Source of the DNA: Pseudomonas sp. RC10 | GTDB taxonomy: Bacteria > Pseudomonadota > Gammaproteobacteria > Pseudomonadales > Pseudomonadaceae | Assembly: GCF_038397775.1 (NCBI RefSeq) | Contig: NZ_CP151650.1 | Location: 372,001 to 436,000 of the forward strand | Reading direction: 5' to 3' | DNA: 64,000 bases | Shown: in pieces, positions 44,040-53,895 of the stretch | Position numbering within the stretch: position 1 is the first letter of the stretch | Layout: every line of letters starts with the position of its first letter | Program-made: the position numbers and the translations under genes | Notes under the pieces: generated by a model | Told to the model about the DNA's origin: nothing | Seen by the model: the letters and a program-made list of their open reading frames with translations, nothing else | Databases searched by the model: none

Positions 44040-46283
44040 ATGTGTGGTTTCATTTTGCGTGCCGTGGGAGTGCTGTGTGCGTTCGTTTGCGGCTCTGTTG
44101 TCGCCAGTGAAACCTTGGAAAATGAATTCTGGCGGGTCGAGCTTGAGCCGAAGACGCTGGCGATCAGGGTGCATCCCATTGGCCAATCGGCGGTTCACGT
44201 GTCGTCGGGCGTTGCGTTGCATGCCGTCGGTCACATCGAACGGACTTCGGATCGCCTGAATTGGCAATGGGATGACGGTGCCTGGACGCTTGAGGCTCGT
44301 CTCGAACGGCGCGAATTGCTGCTGACTGTCACCGCCCGTGAGGCAGGCACGCTGGCGTTCCTCAACCAATCTGCAAACGCGATGGGCCGCGCCTTGATCT
44401 GGCCACTTGCCGAGGGGCATTACGTGCCTCGCGGTCACGCGGTGTGGCAGCGGTTTCTGGCCGAGCAAGGGCCGCTCAATACCACGCAGGACCTGAGCCT
44501 GCCGCTGTGGGGCATGGACCACGGCGTATTCAGCCTCACGTGGTTGATGACGCAACCGTTCAATAATCGGCTGACATTCAAGGCTCAGGGCGATGGGCTG
44601 GCGTTGACTGCGGCTCACGAATTCACGTCCCTTGATCCCCATGCGCCTCTGACTTTTCGCCTTTACCTTGGGGATTCAGATCCGCTGGCGGGGGCGCGTC
44701 GCTACCGGCAATGGCTGATCGACAGCGGCGCCTATCAGACACTCGACGAGAAACTCGCCAAAACCCTCGAAGCCCGCAAATTGATCGGGGCGGCCCATGC
44801 GTACCTGTGGGGCAACGATTTGCTGGGGTTGAAAGATGTTCGATCCTGGTCGCGGCTGATCGACGCGCTGAACTCTTCTGCACCGCTCGCCGTACGGTTC
44901 AAGGGGCTCATGAATGCGGAGGCGCGCGCGATGCTTGACCCTTCGCGTCCGCCGTTGCAGCGCTGGGAGCAAGTCGTGGTGCTGCGCGATTTGAACGGGG
45001 CGTTCAACACAGCGGCTCGCGCACGTTGGCGCACAGGTGCTCAACCAGACATGGACGTTCTGGCGTCGAGTTACGGTGAGGTGCGAACTGCAATCGCCCG
45101 GTTTTTTGGGGATGCACTGACGGGTGACCCCTCGCGCTGGGGCGGCATGCTCACAGCGAAAAACATCGAGTTGTTCCGAGCAGCGGGTCTCACGCGACTG
45201 TGGCTTGGTCTTGGTGACGGCTGGGAAGGCGGGCTGTGGCATCCCGAAGCGGTGCGTGCAGCCGTGAAGGCCGGCTACCTGATTTCCCCCTACGACTCGT
45301 ACGAAACGGCGCTGTCCGACAGCGAAAACCCGGACTGGACCACCGCACACCTGGGCAGCGACGCGCACCGCGACTGCGGCATCGTGTTGAAGAACGGCAC
45401 AGCGAAGAGTGGCTTTCAGCAGTCCGGGCACTACACCGATCCTCGTTGCGTCAGGCCATTGCTCGAAGCCCGCGTTCAGGCCGTGCGCGGGGTTGCCGGT
45501 TTCAACAGCTGGTTTCTCGATGCCTACGCCACGGGCATGGTCTTCGACAGCTACCGCTCTGGCGCGACTCTCACTCAGTCGCAAAATGCTGCTGCAAACG
45601 AAGACGCAGCGCGTTGGGTGGGCGAGTCTCAGGGGCTGGTCGTGGGCTCAGAAGACGGCAATGCCAGCACCTCGCAGGGCATCTTCTTCGCCCACGGCAT
45701 GCAGACTCCGGTGATCGGTTGGGGCGATGCGGACATGAGCACGCTCGCTCAATCCCCCTGGTTCGTGGGCAATTGGTATCCTCCGGAAAAACCTGCCGTG
45801 TTCTTCAAATCCGTGCCCATCAAAGAGCGCCATCGCGCCGTGCATTTCGACCCGACGACACGCCTTCCGCTGTACCAGGCAGTGTTCCACGGCTCGGTCA
45901 TCACTACCCATCATTGGCTGTTCGACAGCTTGAAACTGAGCAACGTCAGGGCGGAGAACGAGCTGACTCAACTGCTCTACAACGTGCCGCCGTTGTACCA
46001 CCTGAGCCAGGACACGCTTCAGGCCCGGTTGAAGATCATTCAAAAGCAGGACGCTTTCTTTCGCCCACTGCATGAGCGATTGGCGACACAGGCCTTGATC
46101 GGATTCGAGTGGCTGACGGCTGACCGGTTGGTGCAACAGACTACGTTCAACGACGGCACGCGGCTGGTGGCGAATTTTGATGAAAGGGTGCGAGAGGTGG
46201 ATGGGCGTTTGTTTGCTGCTCATAGCGTGACGGCGATCAAAGGAGATAGCGGCGTGACCGCTTATCAAGCGACTCTGGACTAA
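44040..46283 (+). CDS. Putative secreted glycoside hydrolase
   Basis: 747 residues from the ATG at 44040, which gives a signal peptide ('VGVLCAFVCGSVVASETLE'); a TTG at 44016 is possible. An N-terminal beta-rich domain (~25-230) is followed by a probable TIM barrel. In the barrel 'SWFLDAYATGM' and 'VVGSEDGNAS' give an Asp and a Glu spaced as nucleophile and acid/base in GH101/DUF5696-like glycosidases. 'GLGDGWEGG' and 'VIGWGDADM' also suit a sugar hydrolase. The family call is tentative. It lies 97 bp after the RND gene but shows no shared function with it. No clear ribosome site is seen. Confidence 0.58.
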   Translation: MCGFILRAVGVLCAFVCGSVVASETLENEFWRVELEPKTLAIRVHPIGQSAVHVSSGVALHAVGHIERTSDRLNWQWDDGAWTLEARLERRELLLTVTAREAGTLAFLNQSANAMGRALIWPLAEGHYVPRGHAVWQRFLAEQGPLNTTQDLSLPLWGMDHGVFSLTWLMTQPFNNRLTFKAQGDGLALTAAHEFTSLDPHAPLTFRLYLGDSDPLAGARRYRQWLIDSGAYQTLDEKLAKTLEARKLIGAAHAYLWGNDLLGLKDVRSWSRLIDALNSSAPLAVRFKGLMNAEARAMLDPSRPPLQRWEQVVVLRDLNGAFNTAARARWRTGAQPDMDVLASSYGEVRTAIARFFGDALTGDPSRWGGMLTAKNIELFRAAGLTRLWLGLGDGWEGGLWHPEAVRAAVKAGYLISPYDSYETALSDSENPDWTTAHLGSDAHRDCGIVLKNGTAKSGFQQSGHYTDPRCVRPLLEARVQAVRGVAGFNSWFLDAYATGMVFDSYRSGATLTQSQNAAANEDAARWVGESQGLVVGSEDGNASTSQGIFFAHGMQTPVIGWGDADMSTLAQSPWFVGNWYPPEKPAVFFKSVPIKERHRAVHFDPTTRLPLYQAVFHGSVITTHHWLFDSLKLSNVRAENELTQLLYNVPPLYHLSQDTLQARLKIIQKQDAFFRPLHERLATQALIGFEWLTADRLVQQTTFNDGTRLVANFDERVREVDGRLFAAHSVTAIKGDSGVTAYQATLD

Positions 46284-46313
46284 TCGCGGAATGCTCGGTC
46301 GATGCGTGAACCC

Positions 46314-46401
46314 TGTGGGAGCGAATTCATTCGCGAATAGCGTTCAGGCGATAGAGATGCATCGACTGTACTGCCTATTCGCGAATGAATTCGCTCCCAC
46401 A
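46314..46401. repeat. REPIN, 'GGGAGCGAATTCATTCGCG' type
   Basis: Inverted arms TGTGGGAGCGAATTCATTCG and CGAATGAATTCGCTCCCACA with a ~40-bp spacer, between convergent genes. Confidence 0.88.
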
Positions 46402-46433
46402 GGTCTATCATTTGCCGTGAGATCGGTGGTGCC

Positions 46434-47060
46434 TCAAACCCTACGCCACACACTCGCCAACCACGGCTGCTGCTCCCTCGGCAGCCCTTCCGGCCGGTAA
46501 TAATGCTCGACCTCTACGAACCCCGCTTCGGTCAGCAGTGCGCTCCAGGATTCCAGGTCATGGAACGAGCCATACCGCTCGCCCTTCCAGCCTTCCTGAT
46601 TGTTGCCCCGAGGGTTGGAGCTGAACAGCACGCCACCCGGCTTCAACGCATTGCGCAGCTCGCCCAAGACACGCGGCAATTCCTGACGGGGAACATGAAA
46701 GAGTGACGCGTTGGCGAAAATGCCGTCGAAGCGCTCGGCAGGCAGGTCCAATGCGAGAAAGTTCTGGTGGAAGACTTCACAGCTACTGTCGGCACGGGCC
46801 ATGTCGGCAAAACGCTCCGAGCCGTCCAGCCCGGTCGCTACGTGACCCAAGGCGGTAAACGTGCGCAAATCCCGCCCCGGCCCGCAGCCAAAATCGAGAA
46901 TCTGAAACGGCGCAACGCCCCGGATATTGCGCAACAACGCGTCGATGTTCTGGCTGACATCATGATCCCGCGTGCCCTCACGAAACCCCTCGGCCACATC
47001 GTTGTAATTGCCCAGCGTGGTGGCGGTGATCTGAGCGAGGTCCTGCGGATCGAGTTTCAT
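46434..47060 (-). CDS. Class I SAM-dependent methyltransferase
   Basis: 208 residues from the ATG at 47060 (MKLDPQDLAQITATTLGNYND); the longer open frame upstream runs through a REPIN and is rejected. The SAM motif I is 'ILDFGCGPGRDLRTF', with 'ATGLDGSERFADMAR' as the acidic loop and 'FDGIFANASLFHVP' as motif IV. Methyltransf_11/25-type folds of this length act on small molecules; the substrate is unknown. No Shine-Dalgarno is evident. Confidence 0.85.
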   Translation of the reverse strand: MKLDPQDLAQITATTLGNYNDVAEGFREGTRDHDVSQNIDALLRNIRGVAPFQILDFGCGPGRDLRTFTALGHVATGLDGSERFADMARADSSCEVFHQNFLALDLPAERFDGIFANASLFHVPRQELPRVLGELRNALKPGGVLFSSNPRGNNQEGWKGERYGSFHDLESWSALLTEAGFVEVEHYYRPEGLPREQQPWLASVWRRV

Positions 47061-47124
47061 GGGGGCGGATTCTGAGCGGAGGAAGCGGCCAATATACCCT
47101 TGCTCGCCGTAAACGACGCAAATC

Positions 47125-47213
47125 TGTAGGAGTGAGCTTGCTCGCGATGAGGGTGTATCAATCGCAAACGACGTATCTGAACCTCCGCGATCGCGAGCAA
47201 GCTCACTCCTACA
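47125..47213. repeat. REPIN, 'GTAGGAGTGAGCTTGCTCG' type
   Basis: Inverted arms with a ~40-bp spacer, upstream of the methyltransferase gene and downstream of the metI-like gene. Confidence 0.9.
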
Positions 47214-47304
47214 GAAGGGGGCGTGCCAGGACGATGATTTCATCGATACCGCAACCCCCGACAAGCCGTCCTGCGTTAGTTGAGGACAAGCAACCCGGAT
47301 CAAA

Positions 47305-47949
47305 TCACCGTTTATTCAACCGCAACGCCAACCGATCCCCGCCCAGTTGAATCACCGCCACCAACACCACCAGAAGCACGATCACGGTCAGCATCACTTG
47401 CGTGTCGAAGCGCTGATACCCGTAGCGGTAGGCGATGTCGCCGAGGCCGCCTGCGCCAATCGCGCCGGCCATGGCCGAGGAGTTGATCATGGTGACGAGG
47501 GTAATGGTGAAGCCGCCGACGATCCCCGGCAGGGATTCAGGCAGCAGAACATGCCAGACGATGTGCCAGCGGCGGCAGCCCATGGCCTGGGCCGCTTCGA
47601 TCAGGCCGTGGTCGACTTCGCGCAGGCTGACTTCCGCGATGCGGGCGAAGAACGGTGTGGCGGCGATGGTCAGCGGCACCACGGCGGCCCACACGCCATA
47701 GGTCGTGCCGACGATCAGGCGCGTGAAAGGGATCAGCGCGACCATCAGAATCAGGAACGGTACCGAGCGAAAGATGTTCACGAACGCGCCCAGCACGCGA
47801 TTCACGTTCGGCGCTTCGAAGATCCCGCCTTTGCCGCTGGTGACCAGAATCACCGCCAGCGGAACACCCAGCAGCAGCGCAATCAGTGATGAGACGCCGA
47901 CCATGAGAAACGTGTCGAGCGTGCCTTGCCACAAGCGTTCAAACCACAT
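47305..47949 (-). CDS. metI: MetI-type ABC transporter permease
   Basis: 214 residues from the ATG at 47949 ([17 protein letters not shown]); the open frame continues upstream only through metN. Five hydrophobic segments and the EAA loop '[29 protein letters not shown]' are clear, and '[28 protein letters not shown]' is diagnostic of MetI. It overlaps the metN 3' end by 11 bp. The pump is usually for methionine; the SfnB/monooxygenase genes upstream suggest a related organosulfur compound here. Confidence 0.9.
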   Translation of the reverse strand: MWFERLWQGTLDTFLMVGVSSLIALLLGVPLAVILVTSGKGGIFEAPNVNRVLGAFVNIFRSVPFLILMVALIPFTRLIVGTTYGVWAAVVPLTIAATPFFARIAEVSLREVDHGLIEAAQAMGCRRWHIVWHVLLPESLPGIVGGFTITLVTMINSSAMAGAIGAGGLGDIAYRYGYQRFDTQVMLTVIVLLVVLVAVIQLGGDRLALRLNKR

Positions 47950-49066
47950 AACCCAGCACCTTTGCGTGTTGCGCCTGTTTGCGGGCGCGGATGAGCAGTT
48001 CTTCGACAGACAACGACGAGTGGCTGATGGCGAGCAGCAGATGCCCCAGCGCACGTCCCTGAATGCGCTCGACGCCGCCGTGCAACAGGCTGACGCTACC
48101 GCCAAACGCACTGAACAGTGCCGACAAGTCCGGTTCGCTACCGTGGCTGCCGGTGAACTGCAAGTCCAGCACGACGCTCGCGTTTTTGTCTGTCGGCTGA
48201 GGCTGCAGACGGGCCTGGAGATCGTCGGGCAGCGCATGTTGCAGCGGCGCCAGCAGGGTTTTGCTCACCTTGTGTTGTGGATCGCCGAACACCTGCCACA
48301 CCGGGCCTTGCTCGACGATCTCGCCTTTTTCCAGGACCACGACGCGGTCGCAGATTTCCCGGATCACGGCCATTTCGTGGGTAATGAGAATGATCGTCAG
48401 CCCTAGCCGCTGATTGATCTCGCGCAACAGGCCGAGGATCGATTGCGTTGTTTCCGGATCGAGCGCCGAGGTGGCTTCGTCGCACAGCAGAATTTCCGGG
48501 TCATGAACCAGCGCACGGGCGATCCCGACGCGCTGTTTCTGGCCGCCGGACAACTGCGCCGGGTAGGCGTTGTGCTTGTCTTGCAGGCCTACCAGTTCCA
48601 GCAATTCGGCGACCTTGCGCTGACGCTGTTCCTTGGGAACGCCCGCGACCTTGAGCGGCAGTTCGACGTTCTTCCAGACGGTCTTGGCCGACATCAGGTT
48701 GAAGTGCTGAAAGATCATGCCGATCCGTCGGCGCAGTTCCACTAGCTTGTCTTCGTTGAAGGCCGCAATGTCGATCTGATCGATCAGCACCCGGCCACTG
48801 CTCGGCTGTTCCAGCCGGTTGATGGTGCGAATCAGCGACGACTTGCCGGCGCCGCTGCGCCCGATGATGCCGAAGACCTCGCCGCGCTGGATATCCAGGT
48901 CGATGCCTTGCAGAGCCGCGACCGGCCCCTGCTGCCCTTCATACACCTTGCCCAACTGGCTGAAGCGCACGTGGGCGTTGGCTTTTTCCGGGTGCAGACG
49001 CGCCTGTGCGGCGGAATGCGGCGTGAGCTCTTCCAGTGGCAGGGAGCGTTGCACAGTGGCGCTCAT
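47939..49066 (-). CDS. metN: MetN-type ABC transporter ATP-binding protein
   Basis: 375 residues. An extra ~30-residue N-terminal tail precedes '[27 protein letters not shown]'. Walker A is GRSGAGKSS, the signature '[15 protein letters not shown]' and Walker B '[13 protein letters not shown]'; the Ser-Ala-Leu form is typical of MetN. The C-terminal ~85 residues form a NIL (ligand-sensing) domain, known to give methionine feedback inhibition in E. coli MetNI. It starts 2 bp after the metQ stop. Confidence 0.92.
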   Translation of the reverse strand: MSATVQRSLPLEELTPHSAAQARLHPEKANAHVRFSQLGKVYEGQQGPVAALQGIDLDIQRGEVFGIIGRSGAGKSSLIRTINRLEQPSSGRVLIDQIDIAAFNEDKLVELRRRIGMIFQHFNLMSAKTVWKNVELPLKVAGVPKEQRQRKVAELLELVGLQDKHNAYPAQLSGGQKQRVGIARALVHDPEILLCDEATSALDPETTQSILGLLREINQRLGLTIILITHEMAVIREICDRVVVLEKGEIVEQGPVWQVFGDPQHKVSKTLLAPLQHALPDDLQARLQPQPTDKNASVVLDLQFTGSHGSEPDLSALFSAFGGSVSLLHGGVERIQGRALGHLLLAISHSSLSVEELLIRARKQAQHAKVLGYVV

Positions 49067-49068
49067 GG

Positions 49069-49863
49069 TCAGTTCTTCCAGCCAGGTTGATAGAGCGTGC
49101 CGTTGGCTTTATCCAGCGCCGCGCGGACGACAGGGGAGTGTTGATAAATGTCGATGAACTTGGCCAGACGCGGGTCGTCCTTGTGGTCCGGCTTGATCAC
49201 AAACTGAATCACGTATTCCGGGTGATCGAGGCCGTCGAACAGAATCGCCGAGGTGGCATCGAAGCTCTTTGCCGAGCGAATGTAGGCCGGGTAGCCCTGC
49301 ACCAGATCGGCGTCGTCATAGGCGCGCACCAGTTGCACGGCTTCGACCTGGATCAGCTTGATCTTCTTCGGGTTGGTGAGGATGTCGTCTTCAGTGGCTT
49401 TGTAGCCCACGCCTGGCTTGAGGGTCAGCAGACCGGCCTTGGCCAGCAGTTGCAGGCCGCGTCCGCCGTTGATCGGGTCGTTGGCGATCGCCACGGTGGC
49501 GCCAGTCGGCAGTTCATCGAAGCTTTTGTATTTCTTCGAGTACAGGCCGACGTTGTTGATGATCCCCGGCGCATACGGCACCAGATCGAAGCCCGAAGCG
49601 GCTTTGGCATTTTCCAGGAACGGAATGTGCTGGAAGTAATTCACGTCGATGTCGCCCGCATTGAGGCTGACGTTCGGCGCGATCCAGTCGGTGAACTCCA
49701 CCAGTTCGACTTTCAGCCCTTGTTTTTCGGCTTCGGCGACAGCCGTTTCCAGAGGAATGGCGAACGCGGCGGTGGTGCCGACTTTAAGCGGCTTGTCGGC
49801 CGCTTGAGTGAAGCCGGTGAACAGCCCGAGGGAAAGGGCCAGGGTGAGCAGGGTTTTTGTCAT
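49069..49863 (-). CDS. metQ: MetQ/NlpA-family substrate-binding protein
   Basis: 264 residues with a signal peptide ending 'GFTQAADK' and no lipobox Cys. '[58 protein letters not shown]' is the NlpA pattern, though '[10 protein letters not shown]' departs from the common 'TPGPHAEILE'. That change suggests a ligand other than methionine. It leads the metQ-metN-metI operon. The gene cluster lies just downstream of the SfnB and monooxygenase genes on the same strand. Confidence 0.88.
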   Translation of the reverse strand: MTKTLLTLALSLGLFTGFTQAADKPLKVGTTAAFAIPLETAVAEAEKQGLKVELVEFTDWIAPNVSLNAGDIDVNYFQHIPFLENAKAASGFDLVPYAPGIINNVGLYSKKYKSFDELPTGATVAIANDPINGGRGLQLLAKAGLLTLKPGVGYKATEDDILTNPKKIKLIQVEAVQLVRAYDDADLVQGYPAYIRSAKSFDATSAILFDGLDHPEYVIQFVIKPDHKDDPRLAKFIDIYQHSPVVRAALDKANGTLYQPGWKN

Positions 49864-49926
49864 GGTGTTGTGTCCGGTTCGGTGTCAGTGGTCTGGTGTG
49901 AATTATTTGGATTGACGCAGGCCTCC

Positions 49927-50011
49927 TGTAGGAGCGAATTCATTCGCGATGCGGGTGTTCAAGCGACGAATCTCCATCGGCTGTACCGCCCAGAATGAAT
50001 TCGCTCCCACA
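49927..50011. repeat. REPIN, 'GGGAGCGAATTCATTCGCG' type
   Basis: Inverted arms TGTAGGAGCGAATTCATTCG and GAATGAATTCGCTCCCACA, with a ~40-bp spacer, between the monooxygenase and metQ-like genes. Confidence 0.86.
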
Positions 50012-50030
50012 GTTGGGGCATCGTTCGTCG

Positions 50031-51416
50031 TTAAGTCGGTGTCGCGTTATCGAGCGTGTTTGCTGCTCTGTATCCCGCCCCCGCATGCCTCTCAGGCAAC
50101 CGCGCATCCCCGTCGGCAAACAGCTTTTCGCGCAGGGTCCCGTGCTCGTAGGCGGTCTTGTACGAACCGCGCCGTTGCAGCTCGGGAATCACCAGATCAA
50201 TGAAGTCCTCATAGCTCTCCGGGGTGACGATGCGCGTCAGGTTGAAGCCGTCGAGGCCGGTCTCGGCGATCCAGGATTCCAGCTCGTCCGCCACCTGCTC
50301 GGGCGAACCGATAACGTTGATGTAACGCCCGCCCAGCGCGTGCTGATCCAGCAGTTTTTGCCGGGTCCAATCGTTGTTCTTGAGAATTTTGGTCGCCGAT
50401 TGAATCGCGTTGCTCTTCACATGCTGGATGGGTTCATCCAGTTCGTAATCAGCGAAATCAATGCCCGTCGACGCCGAGAAATGCGCGAGCCCCGCTTCCG
50501 GGCTGGCGTACTTGAGGTACTCGGCATGCTTGGCGCGAGCGGCCTCTTCCGTCGCGCCGACGATGACGTTCAGGCCCATGAAAATCTTGATGTCGTCCGG
50601 GTTGCGACCGGCCGCCACAGCGCTGGCGCGCACTTTATCCACCTGTTCGCGAGTCGCCGGCTTGTTCTGGCCGCTGATGAACACGCACTCGGCGTTGCTG
50701 CCCGCGAACTGCAGGCCGCGATCCGAGCTGCCTGCCTGAAACAGTACCGGCGTGCGCTGTGGTGACGGCTCGCAAAGGTGGTAACCCTCGACCTGATAAA
50801 ACTCGCCGTGATGCCGTACGTAGTGGACTTTTTCCGGCTGCGCGTAGACCCGCGCTTCACGGTCTTCGATGACCGCGTCGTCCTCCCAACTGCCTTCCCA
50901 GAGCTTGTACAACACCTCCAGGTATTCGTCCGCCTGGTCATAACGGCGATCGTGTTCGATCTGCTCGCTCAGGCCCATGGCCTTGGCCGCGCTGTCCAGA
51001 TAACCGGTGACGATGTTCCAGCCGACGCGGCCTCGGGTCAGGTGGTCGAGCGTGGACATGCGACGCGCGAAGAGATACGGCGCTTCGTACGTCAGGTTGG
51101 CGGTCAGGCCGAAACCGAGGTTTTTCGTCACCGCTGCCATGGCCGACACCAGCAGCAGCGGGTCGTTGACCGGCAGTTGAATCGATTCTTTCAGCGGAAC
51201 ATCAATGGACTTTTGGTACACGTCGTACACGCCGACGATGTCGGCGATGAACAGCCCGTCGAACAGCCCGCGTTCCAGCAACTGTGCAAGATTCGTCCAG
51301 TATTCGATCGTCTTGTATTGGGTGGACGTGTCCCGAGGGTGCGTCCAGAAACCATGATTGATATGCCCGATGCAGTTCATGTTGAACGCGTTAAGCAGGA
51401 TCTTTTTCTTGCTCAT
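50031..51416 (-). CDS. LLM-class flavin-dependent monooxygenase (NtaA/DszA-like)
   Basis: 461 residues of the bacterial-luciferase-like group. Family marks are 'NAFNMNCIGHINHGFWTHPRD', 'LFDGLFIADIVGVYD', 'LTRGRVGWNIVTGYLDSAAKAMG' and 'PVLFQAGSSDRGLQFA'. NtaA/SnaA/DszA relatives use FMNH2 from a separate reductase and O2 to cleave C-N or C-S bonds. Placed directly after two SfnB-like genes (1-bp overlap) and before a MetQNI-like transporter, it probably attacks an organosulfur compound such as a sulfone. No flavin reductase gene is in the window. Confidence 0.88.
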   Translation of the reverse strand: MSKKKILLNAFNMNCIGHINHGFWTHPRDTSTQYKTIEYWTNLAQLLERGLFDGLFIADIVGVYDVYQKSIDVPLKESIQLPVNDPLLLVSAMAAVTKNLGFGLTANLTYEAPYLFARRMSTLDHLTRGRVGWNIVTGYLDSAAKAMGLSEQIEHDRRYDQADEYLEVLYKLWEGSWEDDAVIEDREARVYAQPEKVHYVRHHGEFYQVEGYHLCEPSPQRTPVLFQAGSSDRGLQFAGSNAECVFISGQNKPATREQVDKVRASAVAAGRNPDDIKIFMGLNVIVGATEEAARAKHAEYLKYASPEAGLAHFSASTGIDFADYELDEPIQHVKSNAIQSATKILKNNDWTRQKLLDQHALGGRYINVIGSPEQVADELESWIAETGLDGFNLTRIVTPESYEDFIDLVIPELQRRGSYKTAYEHGTLREKLFADGDARLPERHAGAGYRAANTLDNATPT

Positions 51417-52630
51417 CAGATCGTCCCCCGGCGCGGCGGATTGACGTCGTTCAGGTAAAAGTTGCCGATGGCGTGGTACTTCCAGCGCACCGGGTCATGC
51501 AGCGTATGAACCCGTGCGTTGCGCCAGTGACGATCGAGGCCATGCTCGGCCAGCGTCGACTGAGAACCGGCCAGTTCGAACAACGTGCTGCCAGCAGCGA
51601 GCGAAATCTCGGTGCTGATGGCGCGGGCTTCGGCCACGGCAATCGAAGCTTGCGCGACGTTCTGCGCGCTGCTGTCGGCCCGGGCGCGATCCAGAAATTC
51701 ACCGGAGCGTTCGAGCAAGGCTTCAGTGGCGTGCAGGCGAATGCCGAGCTTGCCGAAGCTGTGCAGCGTCAATGGGTCATCTACGGCTTTTTCAATGCCG
51801 GAATCGATCCACGGACGGGTGCGGGTCCGCACGAAATGCAAGGCATCTTCATAGGCTGCGCGAGCGATCCCCGTGTCGATGGCGGCATGAAGAATCTGCG
51901 CCAGCGGGCCGACAGTGGTCGGGCGTTCGAAGGCGGTCTGGAACGGCACCACGTCTTCATCGCTGACGTAAACGTTGTCGAACACCACCGAGCCGCTGCC
52001 CGTGGTGCGCTGACCAAAGCCGCTCCAGTCGTCGATGACGGTCAGCCCCTCCGTGTCGGCAGGAACGAACGCCAGCTGTTGAATGCCGTCGTCATCGATC
52101 ACCGACGTCGGAATGCGCTGGGCGTAGATCGCGCCGGTGGAGTAGAACTTCCGGCCGTTGATGCGCCAACCTTTTCCGTCGCGGCTCAGACGCGTGGTCC
52201 GGTCATGGGCAATACGGGTGCCGAGTTCCGCCAGCGCATTGCCAAAGCGCTGACCAGCGAGCACTTCGGCATACAGCCGCTTTTGCTGCTCGGGGCTGCC
52301 GTTCACGCGCAGCACTTCGAGGGCGTAAAAATGGTTTTGCGGAATCTGGCCCAGCGAGCCGTCGGCCGCCGAGATGATGCGAATGACTTCAGCCAGCGTG
52401 ACGTACGAAACGCCCGCGCCACCGAAGGCTTTGGGTACGCTGATGCCCCACAGGCCCGAGCGGGAGAATTGTTCAAGTTCGACGTGGGGCAGGCGGCGTT
52501 CGCGGTCGCGTACAGCACTCTCTTGTTTAAAACGTTCAGCCAGCGAATGGGCGACAGCCAGCGCCTGGGCGTCATTTTCGATGATCGCGGTCACCGCCTG
52601 CGTGTCACGCGGCAAGGATTGAAGACTCAT
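51416..52630 (-). CDS. SfnB-family acyl-CoA-dehydrogenase-like sulfur acquisition oxidoreductase
   Basis: 404 residues with an acyl-CoA dehydrogenase fold. 'LEQFSRSGLWGISVPKAFGGAGVSYVTLAEVIRIISAADGSLGQIPQNHFYALE' and 'RKFYSTGAIYAQRIPTSVIDDDG' match the SfnB/DszC-like flavin group rather than beta-oxidation enzymes. The His-rich 'RHWRNARVHTLHDPVRWKYHAIGNFYL' end is conserved with the next gene. Such proteins are monooxygenase-like enzymes using reduced flavin in sulfone or sulfonate use. It is 23 bp downstream of its paralogue and shares one base with the monooxygenase gene. Confidence 0.87.
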   Translation of the reverse strand: MSLQSLPRDTQAVTAIIENDAQALAVAHSLAERFKQESAVRDRERRLPHVELEQFSRSGLWGISVPKAFGGAGVSYVTLAEVIRIISAADGSLGQIPQNHFYALEVLRVNGSPEQQKRLYAEVLAGQRFGNALAELGTRIAHDRTTRLSRDGKGWRINGRKFYSTGAIYAQRIPTSVIDDDGIQQLAFVPADTEGLTVIDDWSGFGQRTTGSGSVVFDNVYVSDEDVVPFQTAFERPTTVGPLAQILHAAIDTGIARAAYEDALHFVRTRTRPWIDSGIEKAVDDPLTLHSFGKLGIRLHATEALLERSGEFLDRARADSSAQNVAQASIAVAEARAISTEISLAAGSTLFELAGSQSTLAEHGLDRHWRNARVHTLHDPVRWKYHAIGNFYLNDVNPPRRGTI

Positions 52631-52653
52631 ATGTGTGCTTCCAGTTGTCTGGT

Positions 52654-53895
52654 TCAGATCCAGGAATGGCGGGCAGGCAGGGTGCCGTTGAGGTTCCAGG
52701 CGCCGACGGCGTGGACTTTCCAGCGCACGGGATCGTGCAAGGTGTGCACGCGGGCGTTACGCCAGTGCCGGTCGAGGTTGAATTCGGCCAGGGTGGCGCG
52801 GCTGCCGGAGAGCTCGAACAGCTTTTCGCTGGCCTGAAGGGCGATTTCGGTGGTCAGCACCTTGGCTTCGGCGACCACGATGGATGCGCGGGCCGCGGAT
52901 TGCGCGTCAATGGGCGCCGCCGCAATTTCATCGAGCACACGACCGGCCTTGTGCAGCAGCGCTTCGGCGGCGTGAAGTTCCAGCTTCAGTTTGCCGATGT
53001 CGGCGATGACATACGGATCATCGCTGGCGCGTTCGACGTTCGCTTCGATCCACGGACGCGAACGTTCCCGCACGAAACGGATGCTCTCGTCGATGGCTTC
53101 TCGGGCGATGCCAGCGTCGATGGCGGCTTGAATCAGTTGAGACACCGCGCCCTGAATGCTCGGCGCGAGCGCCAGCTTCCAGTTTTCGATGACCAGATCG
53201 CCGCTGATTCGCACGTTGTCCAGCAGCACGCTGCCGCTGGCCGTAGTGCGCTGTCCGAAGCCGGACCAGTCGTCGATGATGTGCAGGCCCGGCGTGCCAC
53301 GGGGCACGAACACCAGCACCTGCTTGCCGTCGTCGTTGATCGCTTTGACCGCCACCCAATGGGCGAACAGCGCGCCGGTCGAATAGAACTTGCGACCATT
53401 GAGCAAAAATTGATCACCGTCGGCGGTCAGGCGCGTTTTCACGTCGAGGGTGTTTTTAGTGCCGCGCTCCGGCCCTCCGTTACCGATGCGTGCGCCGTTC
53501 AAAATGCTGTCGAACAGCACTTTCTTCTGTGCGTCCGTGGCGCTGCCGACCAGAGAATTGAGAATGCCGAAATGGTTCTGCGGAATCTGTCCCACAGCGG
53601 GATCGGCGGCGGACAGGATGGCGAACACCTGCGCCACCGTCGCGAATGACACTTGCGGGCCACCATACGCACGGGGCACGGCAATGCTGCCGAGGCCACT
53701 GCGGGTGAACTGCTCGATTTCAGCCCACGGCAACTGGCGCTCGCGATCACGCGTAGCGGCAGTGGGGCGCACGAACGCTGCGAGTTCATGGGCTGCGGCG
53801 ATCGCTTCGGCGTCGTTGCGCAGCACCTTGGCAGGCAGCAGAGGAGGAGCGATGTCCAGGGGATGCTGGACAGAAAGTGCGTTCAGATCAGTCAT
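52654..53895 (-). CDS. sfnB: SfnB-family sulfur acquisition oxidoreductase
   Basis: 413 residues, paralogous to the gene that follows it. 'IEQFTRSGLGSIAVPRAYGGPQVSFATVAQVFAILSAADPAVGQIPQNHFGIL' and 'RKFYSTGALFAHWVAVKAINDDG' are SfnB-type, and the end 'RHWRNARVHTLHDPVRWKVHAVGAWNLNG' matches its neighbour. In P. putida SfnB belongs to the dimethyl-sulfone/sulfonate pathway. It leads the five- or six-gene operon toward metI. Upstream DNA (54015-54090) is strongly AT-rich, consistent with a sulfur-starvation promoter. Confidence 0.85.
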   Translation of the reverse strand: MTDLNALSVQHPLDIAPPLLPAKVLRNDAEAIAAAHELAAFVRPTAATRDRERQLPWAEIEQFTRSGLGSIAVPRAYGGPQVSFATVAQVFAILSAADPAVGQIPQNHFGILNSLVGSATDAQKKVLFDSILNGARIGNGGPERGTKNTLDVKTRLTADGDQFLLNGRKFYSTGALFAHWVAVKAINDDGKQVLVFVPRGTPGLHIIDDWSGFGQRTTASGSVLLDNVRISGDLVIENWKLALAPSIQGAVSQLIQAAIDAGIAREAIDESIRFVRERSRPWIEANVERASDDPYVIADIGKLKLELHAAEALLHKAGRVLDEIAAAPIDAQSAARASIVVAEAKVLTTEIALQASEKLFELSGSRATLAEFNLDRHWRNARVHTLHDPVRWKVHAVGAWNLNGTLPARHSWI

